Assembly: GCF_001274635.1 (NCBI RefSeq)
Contig: NZ_LBGV01000001.1
Span: forward strand, 1,054,001-1,118,000
Direction: 5' to 3'
Length of the DNA stretch: 64,000 bases
Origin: Persicobacter sp. CCB-QB2
Lineage (GTDB): Bacteria; Bacteroidota; Bacteroidia; Cytophagales; Cyclobacteriaceae
Below are positions 39,301 through 45,601 of the stretch, one piece after another. Position numbers and translations under genes: made by a program. The first letter of the stretch is position 1, and each line of letters opens with the position of its first letter. The notes under the pieces were generated by a model. It made no database searches. It was not told the DNA's origin and was given only the letters and a program-made list of their open reading frames with translations.

Positions 39301-39457
39301 GGTGAAGTTGGAGTCTGTGGAAAACCTTTTGGCTAAGCAGGTGGCGGTTAAGGATACTACTAAAGTCCAAATTGCCGAGCCGGATAGTGTGGTGGAGTCC
39401 GGAGATATTGTGGATGCTGATGGTGCCCGTAGCGCTTTAGAAACTGAAATCGATTAA
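36344..39457 (+). CDS. large periplasmic tetratricopeptide repeat protein
   Basis: A 1037-residue protein with a signal peptide (cleavage after TYAQ). It consists almost wholly of TPR/Sel1-like helix pairs, with repeated patterns such as YYAGVIAYQQEKYDQAISDL, ADVLYRIAYTYYKLGETEKA and EARYLMAEIYYRTDQLPQAL. It is the first gene of a cluster with a beta-barrel gene 13 bp downstream and SPOR, ExbB, ExbD and TonB genes beyond. It may act as a periplasmic scaffold for outer-membrane assembly or energised transport. No enzymatic domain is visible. Confidence 0.88.
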   Translation: MMVKKLLMAAMLLSATEATYAQTSEGQQAPHRKYSRGLELMQQGNFVAARLAFESYLKTQNAAYRAEAAYGQAKSAIQVEDIDGLPLMEGFIKEYPTHPKHHFALKEVGDYYYRKKKYPQALNYYEQADTYQLDEAAALEVNFRKAYAYFSQENFDQAFPLFANIKRVSGPHQHQAAYYAGVIAYQQEKYDQAISDLKLAAEDDQYKAQVPYMVANIYYQQNRYEELVAYVEESKKIPRLANKREMMLLSGEAYFQMGRYEKAGEAFDAYLNNNRSTLSADVLYRIAYTYYKLGETEKAVNAFKKVAASADESAVLASYYLGQLYLKQGNDTYALTAFNQVRQAEVEPALKEEAEFQFAYLNYKLGRLDVAVEALQAFAANYPRSRYIHQTNDLIGDAYLHTRNYEKALNYFDRIPNKSAKVRQAYQELAYKRGVELFNDNQPAEAIQLFERSLTYPLDPEFENQAYYWIGEAKSIQKEWGDAINAYARVFVITAPNSRLYTKSNYGMGYAFFNSKQYKKAIPHFKDYTRSLRMASDKMFYNDALLRLGDCYYVTKDYSQAKKTYQMAIDEHLTTQDHAWFQKGVVAQLTGDVKTAERSFDYLINLKPQSTYYSKACLQKGQLYLENTQYQKAIASFDELIQNNPQSAYVPLAILKKAGAQYNLQQYQQASKSYISIIEQYPQDPLSEEALMALQESLAAAGKPEDFGKYLSAYKAQHPDGNLTDVELESAKSLYYAQKYEAAKEQLEKFLQQYDNTAAASEARYLMAEIYYRTDQLPQALEWYNKVVKDGKNNYINKSLYRLTDLYRELGDYPQAITYGRQFALRSSTKKERYNAWSGLMRSYFELQNYDSAVFFAYQVKEKAAVNVNASNLANLYIGKSLLAEGKRPEAMDMFVELMNSAKDENGAEAQYLLADIFYQQKQHKQSVETLYDLSQNFGIYPKWVGKAYLLMVDNYVAMDELFQAKATLTSIIENANDPYLVREAQVKLESVENLLAKQVAVKDTTKVQIAEPDSVVESGDIVDADGARSALETEID

Positions 39458-39470
39458 CCCGCTGACCGAA

Positions 39471-41117
39471 TTGAAAATGAAAAAGACGATATTTTTATTC
39501 ACAGGGATGATGCTGGCCGCCGGATGGGTGGCTGCACAGGAACAGGAGCAAATACAGGATGCTCGCATTGTGATTGAAAAAAACAGAACCAATGAGGTGC
39601 AGGTGGAGGAACGTTCCTTCGAAAAAATTGCGCCTCCGCGCCAGAATCGTAATGCGCCTATAGAATTAAATTACCAACCAGTGGAATTCCAGGCGGAATT
39701 AAGTGCCCTTGATCCGAGTATTAGGGTGTTAGGGCTGAAAAGTCCAAAATTACCGAAATCCTCCAGTAATTTCTTTCGGGCAGGATTCGGGAACTATATC
39801 ACGCCATTGTTGGAGGGATATGTGAATACGGTTCGGAATAAGAATATGGATGCAGGTTTGTATTTACGCCATTATTCTTCCCTTCAGGGCCCGGTAGACA
39901 AAAAGAACTCTGCCAGCTCTGAGAATATTTTGGGTGGGCAATTTAATTATTACGGTAAGGGTGCCAGCCTGAATACCCACATTGATTATCAGCGTTGGGG
40001 TAATCGTTTCTATGGTTATCCGGCAGGGACAGAAGTGGTATTGGATGATATCAAACAAAACATCAATTTCTTCAATTTAGGCTTTGACCTGAAGAATACC
40101 ATTGAAGATGCTAATTTGGATTATAAATCCAGTCTGAATTACCATTATACCGGAGACCGCTTTGAGGCTTCAGAAAATTGGGTGGAATTTGACGGTGACT
40201 TCCTGTACAATTCCGGTGATGTCTGGCAGGCGGGCGTAATGGTGGAGCTGGATTTTGCTGCTCGTCAGGATTCTTTGGTGAGTGATAATCGTTTGGGCTT
40301 GCAGATTATTCCAAATGTGAAAATGTCTTTCGATCAGTTTGATCTACGTTTGGGGCTGAATTTTGCTTATCAAAACGACACCACAGATCATCTGGACAAT
40401 TTTATGGTATTCCCTCATTTTGAAGGAATTTACCATATGGGAGAGTATTTTGAAGTATTTGCCAGCCTGAAAGGAGATTTGCATTTCAATACTTATCATA
40501 ACGCGATTCGCTATAATCCATGGATGGCCGCTAACTTTGCGCTTTATAATTCTGCCACACCCTACGATTTTACTGTTGGGGGAAGAGGGAAATTTTCTCA
40601 CTTTCTAAGCTATGAAGCCCAGGTGGGTATCGGGCAGGTGAGTAACCTGATGACGGTAGTGAATAATCCCTTGGATCAGGCCGGCTTTTACACCCTTTAC
40701 GACGGAGGGAAAACGACCCTGTTTCATATTGAAGGGCATTTGACTTATGAAGGAAATGGGATCAATGCCGGTACAGATTTGCGATTGAATACTTATGGAA
40801 CCGATCAGTTGGAAGCGGCTTACCATTTGCCCAAGCTGGATTTAGCTTTATGGGGAAATTATCAATTCAATGATAAACTTTCTTTTGGGGCAGACCTTAA
40901 AGTATTAGGGGGAATAACCGCAGCCAATGTTGAAACCGGTGCTAACGAAAATCTGAAAACCATTATTGATTTGGGTGCAAAGGCTGATTATAAAATTACG
41001 GAGCAGTTTGGAGCCTTTGTGACTATCGACAATATGCTGGCACAAAAATATGAGCGTTTTCAGCATTATCCGGTAAGAGGTTTTCAAATGATGGTGGGCG
41101 CTACCGCTCAATTTTAA
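39471..41117 (+). CDS. outer-membrane beta-barrel protein, TonB-dependent-receptor-like without plug
   Basis: A 548-residue protein with a signal peptide (MKKTIFLFTGMMLAAG, cleavage after VAAQ). A short Gln/Glu-rich segment is followed by amphipathic beta-strands to the last residue (GFQMMVGATAQF, ending in Phe as outer-membrane proteins do). There is no recognisable plug domain, so it is a barrel of the TonB-receptor kind rather than a complete receptor. It is closely coupled to the TPR gene (13-bp gap). Confidence 0.8.
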   Translation: MKMKKTIFLFTGMMLAAGWVAAQEQEQIQDARIVIEKNRTNEVQVEERSFEKIAPPRQNRNAPIELNYQPVEFQAELSALDPSIRVLGLKSPKLPKSSSNFFRAGFGNYITPLLEGYVNTVRNKNMDAGLYLRHYSSLQGPVDKKNSASSENILGGQFNYYGKGASLNTHIDYQRWGNRFYGYPAGTEVVLDDIKQNINFFNLGFDLKNTIEDANLDYKSSLNYHYTGDRFEASENWVEFDGDFLYNSGDVWQAGVMVELDFAARQDSLVSDNRLGLQIIPNVKMSFDQFDLRLGLNFAYQNDTTDHLDNFMVFPHFEGIYHMGEYFEVFASLKGDLHFNTYHNAIRYNPWMAANFALYNSATPYDFTVGGRGKFSHFLSYEAQVGIGQVSNLMTVVNNPLDQAGFYTLYDGGKTTLFHIEGHLTYEGNGINAGTDLRLNTYGTDQLEAAYHLPKLDLALWGNYQFNDKLSFGADLKVLGGITAANVETGANENLKTIIDLGAKADYKITEQFGAFVTIDNMLAQKYERFQHYPVRGFQMMVGATAQF

Positions 41118-41274
41118 CCCATTGATATATGGTATATTGAAGTGATCTCCTTAAAAATTCAGGCTTGAATTTGTCCGTTTTATGATAAAAAAGCAGGATT
41201 TTTTAGGGAGATTTCTTTTAATTTCATTTAATTACAAATAATTAACCTTTTTTTCACTTTAGCGGCTTAAAAGA

Positions 41275-42020
41275 ATGGCTGACATCAACGACTTAAACAA
41301 CCCAAATGAGGAGAATGAACGCAAAGATGAGTTCGATGCGGATAATTTTGGGCTTCCAAATGTGAATTTTGACAATAATGAGGATCAGGGCTCTACTTTT
41401 GAAAGTGATCCCCTCAGAATGAATTTTTCTCTCACTATCAGGAGGAAACACCGGAGGAAGAGCCTGAGGAAGAGTTTTCTTTCGCTGAAAATCAGGATTT
41501 TACTTCAGATTTTGATATCGATGAGGAAGAAGAAGAAAGTAATAAGAAAACCTGGATTTGGATTTCTGTGATCTTAGTTCTTTTAATAGGGGGTGGGGTT
41601 ATGTTTTGGTTATTGAGCGGAGAGGAAGAACCTGTCGTTGCTGAAAAACCAAAAGTGGAAGAAACAAAACCTGTTCAGCCGGAACCAAAACCAGAATCAG
41701 AGCCAGTAGTAGAGGAGCCGGAGCCATTAGAAGCTAATGTTGACAACGATGGTGTTTCGGGGATTGAGCGATTAACTTCACTTTCAGGAAATTTCCATGT
41801 AGTAGTAAAAAGTTTTCTGGATGGAGATTTAGCATTGGATTTTGCTAAATCATTAGAAGCAGAAGGTAAGATGGTTTACTTATTCCGCTCTCCAAAGAAA
41901 AATGGCATTAGCTATCACCGTGTTTCTTTAGGGAAATATGCCACAGAAGAGGAAGCGAATGAAGAACTGGATCTTTACAAATCCAATTTTGGTGAGGATG
42001 TGTGGATCAAAAAATTCTAG
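41275..42020 (+). pseudogene. SPOR domain membrane protein, broken by a one-base frameshift
   Basis: The N-terminal frame is acidic, starting MADINDLNNPNEENERKDEF. It runs into basic nonsense after ESDP (41410). The other frame continues with HYQEETPEEEPEEE, a transmembrane segment (WIWISVILVLLIGGGVMFWL), a Pro/Glu spacer and a C-terminal SPOR domain (NFHVVVKSFLDGDLALDFAK to the end). One base missing in the CCCC (41410-41413) or TTTTT (41424-41428) run repairs it to about 248 residues. SPOR domains bind denuded peptidoglycan, and the protein would link the inner membrane to the wall. Probably a sequencing undercall. Confidence 0.85.
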
Positions 42021-42049
42021 ACTCAAAATAGCTTAAACGTTTTAAAATA

Positions 42050-42089
42050 AAAAAGCCTCGGTAATGTACATTGCCGGGGCTCTTTTTTT
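42050..42089 (+). terminator. terminator between the SPOR gene and exbB
   Basis: GCCTCGGTAATGT pairs with ACATTGCCGGGGC (with G-U pairs), followed by TCTTTTTTT. It separates the SPOR gene from the exbB transcript. Confidence 0.88.
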
Positions 42090-42225
42090 GCGCTCAGGCA
42101 TCACAAAGCGAAGATTTTATTTTATATTTCGCATTAAACGCATACAGGAAAAGTGTTTCCTGTTGCCGGGTTTTTGAAAATTTCACAGGCCCTTATTGAT
42201 CAATGAAATACAACCGTAACCCCAT

Positions 42226-42933
42226 ATGTTACCTATGCTTTTACTTCAAATCTCTACGACTACCACTGAGCAAGTGATGACGGATGTGGCGACTGAGCCG
42301 GCAGCTTCCATCAACCTTTTAGAATTATTGTTTAAAGGAGGCTGGATGATGCTTCCGCTGGCGCTTCTATTAGTCGGAGCCATTTACATTATTTTGGAGC
42401 GTTGGTTCACCCTGAAGAATGCCTCTAAGCTTCCCAAAGATTTTAATGAGACGATTCGCGCTTTGGTGGCAGAAGGAGAAGTACAACAGGCTTTGATGGT
42501 TTGTCAGCAGAGTGATTCACCGGTGGCAAGGATGATAGAGAAAGGCATCAGCCGTATAGGAAGTTCTTTGAAAAATATCGAGGCCTCTATTGAAAATGTA
42601 GGCAAGATTGAGATTTACCGATTAGAGAAAAACCTGAGCGTTTTGGCAACCATCTCCGGAGCAGCGCCTATGATGGGTTTCCTGGGGACGGTAACCGGGA
42701 TGATTTCCGCCTTTATCGCCATTGCACAGGAGGAAGGATCGGTAAGTCCGAAATTACTTTCTTCCGGTATTTATGAGGCCATGATCACCACTGCTTTTGG
42801 TTTGTTGGTAGGCTTAATCGCTTATTTGGGTTATAACTTTTTGGTGGCAAAAGTGCAGAAGCTGATTCAATCAATGGAGTACAATGCTATTGATTTTATT
42901 GATTTGTTGCAGGAGCCTCAAAACAAAGTTTAA
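42226..42933 (+). CDS. exbB: MotA/TolQ/ExbB family proton channel protein
   Basis: A 235-residue protein with three transmembrane segments (MMLPLALLLVGAIYIIL, ATISGAAPMMGFLGTVTGM and AFGLLVGLIAYLGYNFL) and the family core GAAPMMGFLGTVTGMI. With ExbD it forms the proton channel that powers TonB. It could equally be a TolQ-type unit, but the tonB-like gene at the end of the operon favours ExbB. 19 bp to exbD. Confidence 0.88.
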   Translation: MLPMLLLQISTTTTEQVMTDVATEPAASINLLELLFKGGWMMLPLALLLVGAIYIILERWFTLKNASKLPKDFNETIRALVAEGEVQQALMVCQQSDSPVARMIEKGISRIGSSLKNIEASIENVGKIEIYRLEKNLSVLATISGAAPMMGFLGTVTGMISAFIAIAQEEGSVSPKLLSSGIYEAMITTAFGLLVGLIAYLGYNFLVAKVQKLIQSMEYNAIDFIDLLQEPQNKV

Positions 42934-42952
42934 TCCTCCAAAAAGAAAAGCG

Positions 42953-43348
42953 ATGCCTTTACAATCAAAAAATAAAATTAATGCCGCTTTCAGCATGTCT
43001 TCCATGACGGATGTGATCTTTTTGTTGTTGATCTTTTTCATGCTGACTTCTAACTTCATTACGCCTTCCGGCCTGCCGGTGAATTTGCCCTCCAGTAAAA
43101 AAGCAGAAATAGTGATGCAGAAGTTAAGTGTCACGGTTACATCTGATTTGAATTATTTTGTGAATGACCGCAAAGTAGATCGTGGAATGGTAGAAAGTGC
43201 TCTGGCGGCCGAATTAAAAGGAAAGGAAGGAGTTGTGGTGCTCCATATTGATAAGAGTGTACCGACCGAGCATTTAGTTTATGTGGCAGGAATTGCCGCA
43301 AAGTTAAAAGCCAAAGTTTCTATTGCGGCCACACCGGAAAACAGATAG
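42953..43348 (+). CDS. exbD: ExbD/TolR family biopolymer transport protein
   Basis: A 131-residue protein from the ATG at 42953. It begins MPLQSKNKINAAFSMSSMTDVIFLLLIFFMLTS, with the conserved Asp of the family at the start of a single transmembrane helix (MTDVIFLLLIFF). A periplasmic domain follows, ending VLHIDKSVPTEHLVYV. This is the proton-binding partner of ExbB. The next gene begins 2 bp later. Confidence 0.9.
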   Translation: MPLQSKNKINAAFSMSSMTDVIFLLLIFFMLTSNFITPSGLPVNLPSSKKAEIVMQKLSVTVTSDLNYFVNDRKVDRGMVESALAAELKGKEGVVVLHIDKSVPTEHLVYVAGIAAKLKAKVSIAATPENR

Positions 43349-43350
43349 AT

Positions 43351-44199
43351 ATGAAGGATGCAAAGCAAAAGAAAAGAGAACAACTCAGTGGCATCCTGAC
43401 GGCAATACTGACCATCGCTTTGGTGGTGTGTTTTTATTTTATTTCCGTCTGGCAGGCACCGGATCCACCTTTGCCAGTGTATGGCTTAGAACTTAGCCTG
43501 GGCATGGATGAAAGTGGGAGTGGAGAACCTGTACAGGAAATTCAGGCGCAGGCCCCAACGCCCAATAACCCGGAGCCTATTCAACCCGAGCCATTGCCGG
43601 AAGTAGAAGAAGTGCCCCAAGAAGTAATGGAGGAAGTTCCTGAGCAGACGGAGCCGGTAGAGGAAACGGTGAAAACGCCGGTAGAAGATATACAAGAGGA
43701 ACCGTCCTGGGTGGAAGAAAAGCCGGAAGAGGTCGTGAGTGAGCCAGAAGAACCGAAAAAGGAAAAATTGCCGGCTTATGAATTCCCTTCGGATAAAAAG
43801 ACGGAAGATCAAAGCAATGCTTCAGCGGCTTCCTCGGGTGATGATGATCATGCCACCGGAACCAAAGGAAAAGAAGAGGGAAAGATTGACGAAAGAGGGA
43901 TTTATTCCGGAAGCTTTGGTGCTAAGGGTGCGAGTCTGGACATGAAAGGCTGGGCCTGGGATGCTGCGCCTAGACCTTCGGATAATTCCAATGAAAGTGG
44001 GAAGATTGTCTATCAGATCCGCATTGATGAGGATGGGGAGATTCAGGAAGTGCGAAGATTAGAATCCACGGTGCGCCCGGAAGTAGAGGCCCGTTATCGA
44101 AGAGCCGTCGAGCAGTTAACCTTTAGCCGTTCGGCGGATAATCTGCGTCCGGCACCCTTTACCACAGGTAAGATCACCTTTATCATTAACGCCAATTAA
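43351..44199 (+). CDS. energy transducer TonB-like protein
   Basis: A 282-residue protein with one N-terminal transmembrane segment (LTAILTIALVVCFYFISVW). A long Pro/Glu-rich spacer follows (about 50-150). The C-terminal domain (GKIVYQIRIDEDGEIQEV to TGKITFIINAN) has the beta-alpha-beta shape of TonB. It would carry the energy from ExbBD across the periplasm to outer-membrane receptors. It closes the exbB-exbD-tonB operon, with a terminator right behind. Confidence 0.85.
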   Translation: MKDAKQKKREQLSGILTAILTIALVVCFYFISVWQAPDPPLPVYGLELSLGMDESGSGEPVQEIQAQAPTPNNPEPIQPEPLPEVEEVPQEVMEEVPEQTEPVEETVKTPVEDIQEEPSWVEEKPEEVVSEPEEPKKEKLPAYEFPSDKKTEDQSNASAASSGDDDHATGTKGKEEGKIDERGIYSGSFGAKGASLDMKGWAWDAAPRPSDNSNESGKIVYQIRIDEDGEIQEVRRLESTVRPEVEARYRRAVEQLTFSRSADNLRPAPFTTGKITFIINAN

Positions 44200-44212
44200 G
44201 ATTTTGAATAAG

Positions 44213-44241
44213 AAAGCCGCTGGAGACAGCGGTTTTTTTTG
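44213..44241 (+). terminator. terminator of the exbB-exbD-tonB operon
   Basis: CCGCTG pairs with CAGCGG around GAGA, followed by TTTTTTTT. Confidence 0.9.
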
Positions 44242-44249
44242 TTTGGGAT

Positions 44250-44491
44250 TTAACCTGAATTATACATACCTGAACCGGACTATTCATGATTATATCCTCG
44301 ATAAGCTGGAAGGCGGGAAAAATGAAGGAACTTTTCCATTACGAGTTTTTTCCAAAAAAGAAGATGAATGTGGATATAGTAAGCTTTCCCAAATTTGGGT
44401 AATTAAAAAATCAGTCTAAATGAATGTACTTCACTGATAATTAGTTGATTAAAGTAAGTTTCTGAATCTGACGGTGAATAATTCGGGTTAA
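44250..44491 (+). repeat. dispersed element copy E1 (242 bp)
   Basis: It starts TTAACCTGAATTATACA, 9 bp after the operon terminator, and ends TGAATAATTCGGGTTAA. The left end is doubled: a second partial copy, ACCGGACTATTCATG, lies about 22 bp inside. The core has AAGGCGGGAAAAATGAAGGA, CGAGTTTTTTCC and AAATTTGGG. Confidence 0.85.
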
Positions 44492-44725
44492 TTCGAATTA
44501 TACATACCTGAGCCGGACTATTCATGATTATATCCTCGATTAGCTGGAAGGCGGGAAAAATGAAGGAACTTTTCCATTACGAGTTTTTTCCAAGAAAGCA
44601 GATGAATGAGGAGAAAGTAAGCTTTTCCAAATTCGGGCTATTAAAAACCAAAAAATATCGACTATAATACATTGATAGTAAGTGGTTTGAGTTCTGTCAA
44701 TGCATCAGTTGGTAATAATCCTAGA
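44488..44725 (+). repeat. dispersed element copy E2, directly following E1
   Basis: It begins TTAATTCGAATTATACATACC and shares the TTAA at 44488-44491 with the end of E1. The core is nearly identical to E1 including the doubled left end. The right end is degenerate (GGTAATAATCCTAG near 44711-44724). Immediately downstream is the toxin-antitoxin promoter region. Confidence 0.78.
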
Positions 44726-44770
44726 TGAGGGGATGTAATATTGGGGATTAAACAACTGACTTAAAATATG

Positions 44771-44802
44771 TTACGCAATTCGTAATAAATTATTTATTTT
44801 GT
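44771..44802 (+). promoter_or_regulatory. possible operator and -7 region of the toxin-antitoxin pair
   Basis: TTACG-CAATT-CGTAA (44771-44785) is a perfect 5-bp inverted repeat with a 5-bp spacer. It lies just before a TATTTTG -7-like box (44796-44802) upstream of the toxin gene, where an antitoxin HTH protein commonly binds. Binding is inferred. Confidence 0.4.
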
Positions 44803-44813
44803 AACTTTCTGTA

Positions 44814-45116
44814 ATGAGAAGGGTTCATATTATTAGCAGGCCGGTATTAAAGGCTTTTGTAGTGAAATATCCGGACAGCAAATCGGCTTTGGATTCCTGG
44901 TGGCAAATCAGTTCTCATTCTTATTGGCAAAACTGGTCGGAATTGAAATCAGTTTTTCCTCAGGCTGATAAGGTGGGGGATAAAGTGATTTTTAATATTG
45001 GAAGAGCGTATCGGCTTATTTGCAGATTAAAGTTCGGAACCAATAGAACCACCTTGTTTGTGTTGTGGTTGGGTCACCATAATGCATATGATAAATTGGA
45101 TATTAAAAAATTATGA
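44814..45116 (+). CDS. higB: HigB-type type II toxin
   Basis: A 100-residue protein with the pattern of HigB mRNA interferases: AFVVKYPDSKSALDSWW, KSVFPQADKVGDKVIFNIG, YRLICRLKF and LFVLWLGHHNAYDKLD. Such toxins cleave mRNA at the ribosome. The stop overlaps the antitoxin start by 4 bp (ATGA), with toxin first as in other HigBA loci. Confidence 0.85.
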   Translation: MRRVHIISRPVLKAFVVKYPDSKSALDSWWQISSHSYWQNWSELKSVFPQADKVGDKVIFNIGRAYRLICRLKFGTNRTTLFVLWLGHHNAYDKLDIKKL

Positions 45117-45475
45117 TGGATTACGAACAATATCAGGCTGCATTAGAGAAGGTTGATCAGTTTATGAAATGTCAGGAACTGGATTTTATGGAGGAGACTT
45201 TGATGGATAGTTTAGTAGACAAAATTGAGGCTTATGAGGAAGTGCATTATCCTCAAATTCCTGCAAGTCCGCAGCAGGTGATGCGTTTAATCATGGAAGA
45301 GCGGGGATTGAAACAAAAAGATTTAATTCCTTTATTTGGGTCAGCCCCAAGAGTGTCGGAATTTTTCTCCGGAAAATTACCTACGGTGGAAACCATTGTA
45401 AGCCTGTCAAAAGCCTTTAATTTATCTTTGGAGATATTTTTAAATGAGCACACCGTAAAGGTGAGGGAGCTGTAA
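45113..45475 (+). CDS. higA: HigA-type HTH antitoxin
   Basis: A 120-residue protein with a C-terminal helix-turn-helix of the Xre/HigA kind: MRLIMEERGLKQKDLIPLFG, RVSEFFSGKLPTVETIVSLS and AFNLSLEIFL. It should neutralise HigB and repress the operon, possibly at the inverted repeat at 44771-44785. A second ATG at 45116 would serve equally as start. It is translationally coupled to the toxin gene. Confidence 0.85.
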   Translation: MMDYEQYQAALEKVDQFMKCQELDFMEETLMDSLVDKIEAYEEVHYPQIPASPQQVMRLIMEERGLKQKDLIPLFGSAPRVSEFFSGKLPTVETIVSLSKAFNLSLEIFLNEHTVKVREL

Positions 45476-45548
45476 AGTTTTTTCAGGAGCTTATTTTATG
45501 GTCGCTCTATTTTGCTTTAGATTTTTAATAACATCCGATGCCCTTATT

Positions 45549-45580
45549 ATTGATGCTGCTGGAAATATGGCTTAACTTTG
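45549..45580 (+). promoter_or_regulatory. promoter of the LamG-SARP-like regulator gene
   Basis: ATTG (45549-45552), 20 bp, then TAACTTTG (45573-45580), an exact TAnnTTTG. The ATG at 45602 is 22 bp downstream. Confidence 0.5.
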
Positions 45581-45601
45581 TGTTTTTGAAAGAATTTGAT
45601 C

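Noticed and set aside
44204-44419. A 71-codon open frame after tonB
   Set aside because: It is translated repeat element E1 and its terminator.
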